Assembly: GCA_955652795.1 (NCBI GenBank)
Contig: CATPBQ010000238.1
Coordinates: 1 to 12,504 of the forward strand
From: an uncultured Steroidobacteraceae bacterium
GTDB lineage: Bacteria > Pseudomonadota > Gammaproteobacteria > Steroidobacterales > Steroidobacteraceae
Direction: 5' to 3'
DNA: 12,504 nucleotides
In this document: in pieces, positions 1 through 5,203 of the stretch
Position numbering within the stretch: the stretch's first letter is position 1
Layout: every line of letters starts with the position of its first letter
Made by a program: the position numbers and the translations under genes
The notes under the pieces: generated by a model
Told to the model about the DNA's origin: nothing
Database searches by the model: none
What the model saw: only the letters and a program-made list of their open reading frames with translations

Positions 1-2
1 AT

Positions 3-268
3 CATGAAGTGTTTGAGACTGTCTTTGGCGAAATCATGACTCTGCTGATTGCCTTAGAGTTCAACCACACTCTGCAGTACGTGGTCACGCGTCAGCAGAG
101 CATCATCCAAATGCCCTGCTGGCCCTTGCGAGGAAGTTCATAATTTTGGATTTGCACACGGTCACAGAGGGTCAGCTGTTTGGCCTTGCAGCCGCTACAC
201 TGGCCTTGGGAGCAACCTATTGGCTCCTCAGAGAGAGGGCGGCCAACAAGGGGGCGAGCGGTGCCTAA
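3..268 (+). pseudogene. PsiE-family membrane protein remnant (5' cut by window, internal frameshift deletion)
   Basis: Two open segments together resemble the C-terminal half of PsiE-type (phosphate-starvation-inducible E) small membrane proteins. Bases 3-110 encode a segment containing ETVFGEIMTLLIALEFNHTL and ending RQQSIIQ. The frame then changes, and 113-265 encodes ALLALARKFIILDL followed by a membrane helix containing LALGATYWLLRER. The first frame stops at 141-143. The family normally has about seven or eight residues between the two parts, so roughly 19 or 22 bases have probably been lost near 110-113; that is too many for a single sequencing slip. The second frame ends at TAA 266-268, inside the left core of the attC. 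The N-terminus lies before the window. The product is probably non-functional. Family assignment is from sequence memory. Confidence 0.6.
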
Positions 269-285
269 CCACCTAGGCGTTAGGT
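263..285 (+). other. Collapsed attC site (23 bases)
   Basis: A left core GCCTAAC (263-269) and a right core GTTAGGT (279-285) are separated by only nine bases containing the palindrome CCTAGG. The two inner boxes and the middle stem found in the other sites here are absent. The crossover would fall between 279 and 280. Whether so short a hairpin is still recombined by an integrase is unknown. Confidence 0.7.
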
Positions 286-288
286 CAC

Positions 289-579
289 ATGATCAGCGTC
301 CGCGCCGCTGACGTCCGAGATGCGCCGCAACTCGTGTCGCTGATGCGAGAGCTCGGTTACCAGGTGACGCCCGATCTCATGGCTGAAAAGCTGCGTGCCC
401 TTATGACGTCGGCTTCGGACAAGGTCATGGTGGCAACCGCTGATGATGCGCTGATCGGCTGCATTGGGTGCCATGTTCGGGAGCTACTACACGCTCCAGG
501 ACGTCTGGGCCGAATCACCGCGTTCTATGCTTCTTTGGGTTTCTCGGAATCGAATACGCGTTTCATAGAGTCGATTTGA
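289..579 (+). pseudogene. GNAT N-acetyltransferase with acetyl-CoA-binding core deleted (cassette gene)
   Basis: The 96-residue product starts like a small GNAT acetyltransferase (MISVRAADVRDAPQLVSLMR) and ends like one (AFYASLGFSES). GNATs of this type are about 140-150 residues long, and between the RIT strand (about residue 78) and AFYASLGF some 40-45 codons are missing. The lost part would carry motif A, the R/QxxGxG/A loop that holds the acetyl-CoA pyrophosphate. The reading frame is kept across the junction, so this is an in-frame internal deletion and catalysis is not expected. The ATG lies three bases after the cassette's own right core GTTAGGT, whose AGGT is the only Shine-Dalgarno-like stretch. 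The stop TGA overlaps the left core of the next attC. It could be annotated as a short intact gene because the frame is open. Confidence 0.75.
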
Positions 580-665
580 CCTAACTGGCGATTGGAGCGG
601 ACCGCGATGGACAAGGTAGCGTATGTGGGGCCGTATAACGCGGCCGCTCAATCTCATCATTAGGC
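579..665 (+). other. attC site with unusual right core ATTAGGC
   Basis: The left core ACCTAAC is at 579-585 and an inner box TTGGAGCGG at 592-600. A long middle part follows, then the inner box GGCCGCTCA around 642-650 and the right core ATTAGGC at 659-665. The left core is the exact complement of GTTAGGT, which begins this cassette (279-285). The normally invariant G at the crossover is an A (659). Total length is 87 bases. Confidence 0.8.
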
Positions 666-681
666 GCCTGAGGCAAGGCCG

Positions 682-1260
682 ATGAAGCTCACAGTCGCTC
701 CTCTCACGCCAGATCGCTGGTCCGACCTCGAAGCGGTCTTCAATGCCAAGGGGTGTTCGGTCGCTCGTGGCTGCTGGTGCATGGCCTACCGTCTCAGCGG
801 CTCACGCGAACCATTGCCACCCGGGATGACCCGCTCTCGAGCGAATCGCGCTGACCTCAAGGCGCTGGTCGATGCCGGCAATCCACCAGGCCTCATCGGC
901 TATCGCAGCAAGGTCCCAGTTGGTTGGGTCTCCATTGGTCCACGCGAGGAGTACGCCAAGCTCAAGCGCTCGCCTGTGATGAAGGCTGTCGACGAGCAAT
1001 CCGTCTGGTCAGTCATCTGCTTTGTTGTGCCGGCCGAGTACCGCGGCCAGGGTGTGGCGCAGGCACTCCTCAAGGGAGCCATTGCGTACGCCAAGAAACA
1101 AGGCGCCACGCTAGTTGAGGCCTATCCTGTCGACAAACCTGCTCGTTCCAACGACGAATATATGTGGTTCGGGGCGAAGTCCATGTACGACAACGCTGGC
1201 TTCAAGGAAGTGGTGCGTCGCAAGCCCCAGCGGCCTATCGTCCGCATCAAACCTGCCTGA
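682..1260 (+). CDS. GNAT family N-acetyltransferase (cassette gene)
   Basis: A 192-residue protein that appears intact. GNAT enzymes move an acetyl group from acetyl-CoA to an amine; the substrate cannot be told here. The N-terminal half carries a GCWCMAYR segment (about residues 30-37) and VPVGWVSIGPREEY, features I recall in a subfamily of GNATs frequent in soil bacteria. Motif A is clear: VICFVVPAEYRGQGVAQALL, with R121-G-Q-G-V-A126 as the pyrophosphate loop. MYDNAGF near residue 168 is the usual C-terminal motif. The ATG at 682 is preceded by GAGGCAAGG (669-677), a plausible ribosome site. It is the only gene of its cassette (660-1335). Of the three GNATs in this array it is the one with a normal acetyl-CoA loop. 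Confidence 0.9.
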   Translation: MKLTVAPLTPDRWSDLEAVFNAKGCSVARGCWCMAYRLSGSREPLPPGMTRSRANRADLKALVDAGNPPGLIGYRSKVPVGWVSIGPREEYAKLKRSPVMKAVDEQSVWSVICFVVPAEYRGQGVAQALLKGAIAYAKKQGATLVEAYPVDKPARSNDEYMWFGAKSMYDNAGFKEVVRRKPQRPIVRIKPA

Positions 1261-1278
1261 GTCGCCAATGTCGCAGGC

Positions 1279-1341
1279 GCCCAACCCTTCGCTCGAGCGG
1301 ACCTCCAAGCCGTCTCCGGCCGCTCAGCTCGAACGTTAGGC
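1279..1341 (+). other. attC site
   Basis: Left core GCCCAAC (1279-1285), inner box CTCGAGCGG (1292-1300), a short middle, inner box GGCCGCTCA followed by GCTCGAAC, and right core GTTAGGC (1335-1341). It is 63 bases long, close to the classic 59-base element. The right core begins the following gene-less remnant. Confidence 0.88.
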
Positions 1342-1392
1342 GCATGAACACGACGCCACCTGTGGCGGCCGGTCAACCTGATATCGTTAGGC
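1342..1392 (+). other. Gene-less cassette remnant with orphan right-half attC
   Basis: Only about 51 bases separate the right core of the preceding attC (1335-1341) from a second right core GTTAGGC (1386-1392). The stretch holds ATGAACACG at its start, a small hairpin CGCCAC-CT-GTGGCG, and the right-half inner box GGCCGGTCAACCTGATATC. The left core and left inner box are missing. It looks like a cassette whose gene and left half of attC were deleted. The frame of the next gene is open through this stretch, so an automatic call may wrongly start at ATG 1344. Confidence 0.7.
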
Positions 1393-1403
1393 CACAGCTC
1401 TCT

Positions 1404-2060
1404 ATGACCCGTCGCTCTGTTTTCGTTACTGGTTCCACTGGTTATATGGGCCGTTCCCTCATTCCGGTCCTATTGTCCCGCGGTCATAGCGTTCGAGCGC
1501 TCGCAAGAGAAACCAGCGCGCACCGAGTCCCTCGTGGGGCGAAAGCAGTCGTTGGGGACGCGCTCGTCCCAGGTAGCTTTGCTGATGCCATCGCTCCGGC
1601 AGACACCCTCATTCATCTAGTCGGCACTCCGCACCCCAGTCCGGCCAAAGCCGCGAGCTTCCAAGCCGTGGACCTACGCTCGGTAGATGCCGCGCTGGCG
1701 GCAGCGCTTGCGGGGGGAGTCCAGCATTTTGTCTACGTCAGCGTGGCTCAACCCGCTCCCGTTATGCGCGCCTATATTGCTGCGCGCCAAGCCGGAGAGG
1801 CGCGCATCCGCGCTAGTGGTATAGCTGCCACCATCATTCGGCCCTGGTACGTACTCGGTCCAGGCCATCGCTGGCCGTACCTTCTGCTTCCTCTATATGT
1901 CGTCTTGACGCTGCTGCCACCCACACGGGAAGGAGCTCGGCGCCTCGGGCTTGTTACTCTAGAGCAGATGGTGGGCGCTCTAGTCGCGAGCATCGAGCGA
2001 GGACCGGAGGGAGTTCGTATGATTGATGTTCCAGGTATCTGGGCTGCAAGTGCGGCCTAG
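1404..2060 (+). CDS. NAD(P)-binding SDR-like protein (cassette gene)
   Basis: A 218-residue protein with an N-terminal Rossmann signature VFVTGSTGYMGRSL (T9-G10-x-x-G13-x-x-G16), typical of extended or atypical short-chain dehydrogenases and NmrA-like NAD(P)H-binding proteins. HFVYVSVAQ marks the strand before the usual active-site region. The YxxxK motif appears as AYIAARQAGE, with Arg in place of Lys, so ordinary SDR oxidoreductase chemistry is uncertain. SGIAATIIRPWYVLGPG is the conserved strand that follows. A hydrophobic stretch near residue 150 (LLLPLYVVLTLL) could touch the membrane. I chose ATG 1404, after the second right core at 1386-1392; the in-frame ATG 1344 would translate attC sequence. 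The stop TAG forms part of the left core GCCTAGC. Substrate unknown. Confidence 0.85.
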   Translation: MTRRSVFVTGSTGYMGRSLIPVLLSRGHSVRALARETSAHRVPRGAKAVVGDALVPGSFADAIAPADTLIHLVGTPHPSPAKAASFQAVDLRSVDAALAAALAGGVQHFVYVSVAQPAPVMRAYIAARQAGEARIRASGIAATIIRPWYVLGPGHRWPYLLLPLYVVLTLLPPTREGARRLGLVTLEQMVGALVASIERGPEGVRMIDVPGIWAASAA

Positions 2061-2112
2061 CCATTCGTTCCAGCGGCCTGTCTTCGGCAGGCGCTGAACC
2101 TGAGCGTTAGGC
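2055..2112 (+). other. attC site
   Basis: Left core GCCTAGC (2055-2061, one change from GCCTAAC, and carrying the gene's TAG stop), inner box TTCCAGCG, middle hairpin GCCTG-TCTTCGG-CAGGC, inner box CGCTGAACC, right core GTTAGGC (2106-2112). It is 58 bases long and is the most compact complete site in the window. Confidence 0.88.
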
Positions 2113-2121
2113 CGCATCACT

Positions 2122-2538
2122 ATGAGCGCTGTCAAAGTAGCGCCTTGCTATACGGGTAGCTGTCTCTGTGGCGGAGTTCAATTCGAGCTCACCGCCGAAC
2201 TCGGGCCTATCGAGGTTTGCTACTGTCAAATATGTCGCAAGGCCTCGGGCGGCCCACTTGCCGCAAATTCGTCGATCGCCGCTTCTTCGTTTCAAATCAC
2301 TTCAGGCGCCGAACTGATCGCCGCCTATGAGTCATCGCCCGGAGAGAAGCGCCACTTCTGCAGTCACTGCGGCTCGCCGATCTACAGTGAGCAAGTGGAC
2401 CGCCCGCTAGTCGTCCGCATACGCGTCGGCACGATCAACGAACCCTTGAACGTCCGTCCGACGGCTAGCTACTACACCGCCTCGAAGTGCAACTGGTGGG
2501 AGATCCTTGATACCCTCCCACAGTTTGAGCGCGAGTAG
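2122..2538 (+). CDS. GFA/CENP-V family zinc-binding protein (cassette gene)
   Basis: A 138-residue protein of the Gfa-like fold named after glutathione-dependent formaldehyde-activating enzyme. All seven zinc-ligand cysteines expected for the family can be placed: C14 and C16 (SCLCGGVQFE), C33, C35 and C38 (VCYCQICRKASGG), and C80 and C83 (FCSHCGSPIY). The length is normal for a single-domain member. Most family members have no proven formaldehyde activity, so the name should be read as a fold assignment; a thiol-linked or small-molecule role is an inference. The ATG at 2122 lies nine bases after the cassette's right core GTTAGGC, whose AGG is the nearest Shine-Dalgarno-like stretch. Single-gene cassette (2107-2611). 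Confidence 0.92.
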   Translation: MSAVKVAPCYTGSCLCGGVQFELTAELGPIEVCYCQICRKASGGPLAANSSIAASSFQITSGAELIAAYESSPGEKRHFCSHCGSPIYSEQVDRPLVVRIRVGTINEPLNVRPTASYYTASKCNWWEILDTLPQFERE

Positions 2539-2545
2539 TGATGCG

Positions 2546-2617
2546 GCCTAACCCTTCCATCGAGCGGGCCCTCCTCGGCCTGAGGCCTCCGCGGGCCGCT
2601 CATTTCAAACGTTAGAG
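2546..2617 (+). other. attC site with right core GTTAGAG
   Basis: Left core GCCTAAC (2546-2552), inner box ATCGAGCGGGCC, a middle stem around GGCCTGAGGCC, inner box GGGCCGCTCATTTC, right core GTTAGAG (2611-2617). Length 72 bases. The last base of the right core is G instead of a pyrimidine, and the next cassette's left core, CTCTAAC at 3150-3156, matches this change. Confidence 0.87.
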
Positions 2618-2638
2618 GTCATCCCCCGGAGATCCGCG

Positions 2639-3148
2639 GTGTCACCCCGTCCATACATCCATACGGTCTTCTGTATTGGGGCGCTCTGCATGGCGCAAGT
2701 AGCCGCCGCACGGGATGTGCGCATGTTGTCATTTTCTTTCCGGCTGCCAAGCTCTTGGCACATTGAGGCCGATGGGGGCGATCGGCTCTTTGCGACAGGT
2801 ACGAAACAGCCGGACATGCCGCCGGTCTTTATGGCCGAAGTGTGTGTCTCTACTGCCGACAAACCCTGCCCGCCCAGCGTGGCCCCGGACGCTGATGCAG
2901 AGGGCAGTTCTCACCGTGAATCCTTCTGCACCGGTGCGCAAATGACCACGCGTCAATGGCCAAACGGCATCACTGAGAAGCGATGGATTTGCGCCAAGAC
3001 CATCGTGTCTGGCGCTGCTTTGACTAGCGCAGTTACTTACTTTGAGATCGGTAATCAGAAGCTTCGTGTGGGATACATTGCCGGTGATAAGGACCCAGCC
3101 CCAGCCGAATTCCTGGATGACTTAGCCAAGTCGTTGATGGCCGAATGA
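2639..3148 (+). CDS. Secreted four-cysteine protein of unknown function (cassette gene)
   Basis: A 169-residue protein I do not recognise. The N-terminus SPRPYIHTVFCIGALCMAQVA followed by AAARD is a signal peptide with likely cleavage after about residue 24, so the product should be periplasmic or outer. The mature part has four cysteines (in AEVCVS, DKPCPP, SFCTGA and WICAKT), an even number that would suit two disulfide bonds. TYFEIGNQKLRVGYIAGDKD near the C-terminus looks like paired beta strands. The start is GTG 2639, chosen because CGGAGA (about 2627-2632) sits at good spacing and the signal peptide begins there. No toxin, protease or lipoprotein motif is seen. The stop is just before the left core of its attC, whose remaining part is missing. 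Confidence 0.8.
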   Translation: MSPRPYIHTVFCIGALCMAQVAAARDVRMLSFSFRLPSSWHIEADGGDRLFATGTKQPDMPPVFMAEVCVSTADKPCPPSVAPDADAEGSSHRESFCTGAQMTTRQWPNGITEKRWICAKTIVSGAALTSAVTYFEIGNQKLRVGYIAGDKDPAPAEFLDDLAKSLMAE

Positions 3149-3149
3149 C

Positions 3150-3156
3150 CTCTAAC
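3150..3156 (+). other. Orphan attC left core
   Basis: CTCTAAC, exactly complementary to the right core GTTAGAG that opens this cassette at 2611. The inner boxes and right core that should follow are absent, and the next gene begins about 40 bases later. The attC has been truncated here, joining two cassettes into one unit. Confidence 0.7.
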
Positions 3157-3194
3157 CATCGGATCGTGATGGGCTTCGCTTGAAGACCTTCATC

Positions 3195-3641
3195 GTGAAC
3201 GCCATCGACCTTGAGCGGTACCTCCACGAGCACATCCCTCTGTCGCAGGCAATGCAAGTCTCAGTCGTTAGCGTTCAAACCGATGGCGTCATTCTCCGTG
3301 CGCCGCTGGCGCCTAACATCAATCACCGAGATACGGTTTTTGGTGGAAGCGCTTCGGCCGTAGCAATCTTGGCGGGATGGTCGCTCCTGCACACACGCCT
3401 CGCGGACGCGGGCCTCTCCAGCCGCCTTGTCATTCAACGCAACACCATGAACTACGAGCTTCCGATTGCGGGTTCGTTCACGGCTCGATCGTTCATTCAG
3501 ACACCGGCGGCCTGGGAGTCGTTCGTTCTGATGCTCAAGCGCAAGGGTCGGGCGAGACTCACCGTCTCATGCATCCTCGAGTACGATGGGCAGCCTGCCG
3601 GTCGCCTCGAGGGCGAGTTTGTGGCACTGGGCTCGTATTAG
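3195..3641 (+). CDS. Hotdog-fold thioesterase domain protein (cassette gene)
   Basis: A 148-residue protein resembling the thioesterase domain found at the C-terminus of YiiD-type proteins, which is predicted to hydrolyse acyl-CoA or related thioesters in the cytoplasm. Visible hallmarks are LERYLHEHIPLSQAMQVSV near the start, then APLAPNINHRDTVFGGSASA (the hotdog helix region) and RLVIQRNTMNYELPIAGSF. I prefer GTG 3195 because family members begin just before the LExYLHxHIPL segment; an in-frame TTG at 3180 would add five residues and neither has a strong ribosome site. There is no complete attC on either side, so it now shares a unit with the secreted protein before it and the membrane protein after it. 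The stop TAG overlaps TTAGGG at 3638-3643. Physiological substrate unknown. Confidence 0.85.
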   Translation: MNAIDLERYLHEHIPLSQAMQVSVVSVQTDGVILRAPLAPNINHRDTVFGGSASAVAILAGWSLLHTRLADAGLSSRLVIQRNTMNYELPIAGSFTARSFIQTPAAWESFVLMLKRKGRARLTVSCILEYDGQPAGRLEGEFVALGSY

Positions 3642-3650
3642 GGGGCAATC

Positions 3651-3980
3651 GTGTGGCCTCAGGTACTCACTGATCCATTGCGTGGGAAAACCTCGCTCTG
3701 GAGGGTGATCTGGATATACGGCTTCGGTGCTACGCTTGTCTACTCGCTGTTGGGGTGGATACTTGCGCCGGAAACGTCGCTTGGCATTGGCATTTACTTT
3801 CTGCTTGGACTAGCGCTTGGCATCCTGCAATCCGTGATGCTGTGGCAATGCGCCTTCAATACCCGATCCCGTGTTTTTGGCCGGCTACTTCGCGCTGCAG
3901 TAGTTATTGGACTGCTTATGGTGCCCGTGATGCTGTACGTAGTGTTCAAATACCCGGAGGCCTTACTGCCTCCTAACTAG
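3651..3980 (+). CDS. Small three-helix membrane protein, unknown function (cassette gene)
   Basis: A 109-residue protein with three predicted membrane helices: about 16-38 (VIWIYGFGATLVYSLLGWIL), 43-66 (LGIGIYFLLGLALGILQSVM) and 80-98 (AVVIGLLMVPVMLYVVF). A basic stretch NTRSRVFGRLLR lies between helices two and three. The start is GTG 3651 with GGGGGC five bases before it. The left core of the following attC (TCCTAAC, 3971-3977) is translated, and the stop TAG comes directly after it, so the last residues PPN are encoded by attC sequence. The gene starts ten bases after the thioesterase stop with no attC between them. No family is recognised. Confidence 0.8.
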   Translation: MWPQVLTDPLRGKTSLWRVIWIYGFGATLVYSLLGWILAPETSLGIGIYFLLGLALGILQSVMLWQCAFNTRSRVFGRLLRAAVVIGLLMVPVMLYVVFKYPEALLPPN

Positions 3981-4057
3981 CGCTTGGAGCGGGCCGTGAA
4001 CGATAAACTGCCTAGAATGTGGTCGAGTACCGCGGCCGGTCGACCTGATCGTTAGAC
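3971..4057 (+). other. attC site with right core GTTAGAC
   Basis: Left core TCCTAAC (3971-3977), inner box CGCTTGGAGCGGGCC, a long middle, inner box GGCCGGTCGACCTGATC, right core GTTAGAC (4051-4057). Length 87 bases, like the site at 579-665. The inner box is almost the same as in the sites at 579 and 5204. Confidence 0.83.
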
Positions 4058-4064
4058 GCCCTAT

Positions 4065-4163
4065 ATGCGTACAGTTCTATTTCTACTCGTCGGGTTCTTG
4101 CTTCTGCCGATCGGGCCCGCAGCCGGATCAAGCGCCTGCGTGGCCTCTCGCGACCGCAGTTAG
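4065..4163 (+). pseudogene. Truncated cassette gene: signal-peptide stub
   Basis: A 32-codon open frame, MRTVLFLLVGFLLLPIGPAA followed by GSSACVASRDRS, that is little more than a signal peptide with one cysteine. It begins 13 bases after the start of its cassette (4052) and ends because a right core GTTAGGC (4159-4165) supplies the TAG stop. The cassette begins TTAGAC, so its left core should read GTCTAAC, and none is found. The rest of the gene and its attC were probably lost. No clear ribosome site precedes the ATG. A tiny exported peptide is possible but less likely than a gene remnant. Confidence 0.55.
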
Positions 4164-4213
4164 GCCGCGGGGCAAACGCCTCCGCGTACGGCCGCTCAAC
4201 CTCACCGTTAGGT
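4159..4213 (+). other. Gene-less remnant with orphan right-half attC
   Basis: A right core GTTAGGC (4159-4165) is followed at once by an attC-like middle hairpin (CGCGG, GGC, loop AAAC, GCC, CCGCG), the inner box GGCCGCTCAACCTCACC and a second right core GTTAGGT (4207-4213). There is no left core and no gene. The shared GGCCG after the first core and inside the attC could be the microhomology at which the cassette body was deleted. Confidence 0.7.
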
Positions 4214-4216
4214 CTC

Positions 4217-4732
4217 ATGAACACGGCGGTTCGCCCAGCTCTGGCGTCAGACGCGCCTTCACTGGCGGCAATCAAGGCCGCAACGTTCCCACCGAAGGCC
4301 GTAACGGACGAACCGAAGACGCAATCAGCTCTGGGGTTCAAGCCCTATACCGAGCTAATCGAGAACTATAGGGGTTTGGTATATGTCGCTGAGACAAACG
4401 GCTCTATCGTCGGGTTCTTGGCGCTGCAGCACGAAGGCCACCCGGCCGTTGTTGGCCGCAATCCGCTCAAACTGTGGCAGTTGTATGTTGCGCCGGCACT
4501 CCACGGCTCAGACGTTGCCTCACAGCTCATGTCTGCAGCTATGGACCATGCGCGTACGCATCTGCATGATGTCGTCTGGCTTGGGGTTTCGGAGCACAAC
4601 GCACGCGGCATGGCCTTCTATCGGAAGCACGGCTTCAAGGCGCTGGGGGTTCACCAGGTCCGCGCCGGCGGGCATGCGCATCAGGACATCGTAATGTCAT
4701 GCCTTGTGCACTCCGATGGAGGTTCCAAATGA
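4217..4732 (+). CDS. GNAT family N-acetyltransferase (first gene of a two-gene cassette)
   Basis: A 171-residue GNAT-fold protein of normal length. The N-terminal segment RPALASDAPSLAAIKAATFP is the usual first strand and helix, and SIVGFLALQ the central strand. KLWQLYVAPALHGSDVASQL is motif A and GMAFYRKHGFKALG the C-terminal motif. In motif A the loop reads H96-G-S-D-V-A101, where a G is usual at the D position; one base change (GGC to GAC) would explain it. Acetyl-CoA binding may be weakened. The ATG lies three bases after the right core GTTAGGT, as in the cassette at 289. The stop TGA overlaps the ATG of the next gene. Substrate unknown. Confidence 0.87.
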   Translation: MNTAVRPALASDAPSLAAIKAATFPPKAVTDEPKTQSALGFKPYTELIENYRGLVYVAETNGSIVGFLALQHEGHPAVVGRNPLKLWQLYVAPALHGSDVASQLMSAAMDHARTHLHDVVWLGVSEHNARGMAFYRKHGFKALGVHQVRAGGHAHQDIVMSCLVHSDGGSK

Positions 4733-5175
4733 CCCTATCGCGCGAAGCGAGACTAGTTGCTGGTGCCACGCTCCTAACGGTTCCGACGATCATGTATGGC
4801 GGCGCAACATTGCTGGGTACCCTCACCAAGGGTGCGGTTGGAATCTCACCCGGGAATCTGGCGCTGGATCAAACGCAATGGGCGCTGTTTCGCGCGGGGC
4901 ACGCTCACGCGGGAGTGTGGCTCGTTCTGTCCCTTGTGATACAAGTGTTGCTTGATTCAGCGGCGCTGTCCCTGAAGCTGAAGTGGCTCGCTCGCATCGC
5001 AGCACCCTTGGCGGCAGTCGCCATATCGGGTGGTTTTTTTGGTCTTGCCTACAACTCCGACTTTACATGGCTACTCTATTTCGGGGCGGCGTGTCTCGTC
5101 GTCGTTGTTCTACTCACCGGGGCGGGGTTGTTGCGCAGACCGAACGTTACCGCACAGCGCGGCGGCGGCAATTGA
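4729..5175 (+). CDS. Four-helix membrane protein of unknown function, translationally coupled to the GNAT
   Basis: A 148-residue integral membrane protein with four predicted helices: about 7-27 (VAGATLLTVPTIMYGGATLL), 52-72 (GVWLVLSLVIQVLLDSAAL), 79-99 (RIAAPLAAVAISGGFFGLAY) and 104-126 (LLYFGAACLVVVVLLTGAGL). The loop before helix two holds FRAGHAHAGV, a histidine pair at a membrane edge that could bind a metal or heme; this is inference. The ATG at 4729 forms an ATGA overlap with the GNAT stop, and GGAGG at 4718-4722 is an excellent ribosome site placed inside the GNAT gene, so the two are probably translated together. An upstream in-frame start would ignore this site. No family is recognised with confidence. 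Confidence 0.82.
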   Translation: MTLSREARLVAGATLLTVPTIMYGGATLLGTLTKGAVGISPGNLALDQTQWALFRAGHAHAGVWLVLSLVIQVLLDSAALSLKLKWLARIAAPLAAVAISGGFFGLAYNSDFTWLLYFGAACLVVVVLLTGAGLLRRPNVTAQRGGGN

Positions 5176-5203
5176 CGAGCATGAGTACGTATCGCGACAT
5201 GAT

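Noticed and set aside
1344..1403. Upstream ATG as start of the SDR-like gene
   Set aside because: The stretch holds a right-half attC and a right core, so translation from 1344 would be of recombination-site sequence; ATG 1404 fits the Rossmann start.
3176..3182. Possible right core between the secreted protein and thioesterase genes
   Set aside because: No GTTRRRY-like sequence follows the orphan left core at 3150 before the thioesterase; GCTTGAAG does not fit.
4089..4425. Shared CGTCGGGTTCTTG in the stub gene (about 4088) and the GNAT gene (about 4408)
   Set aside because: The match is only 13 bases in otherwise unrelated sequence and different protein contexts; chance or codon similarity is enough.
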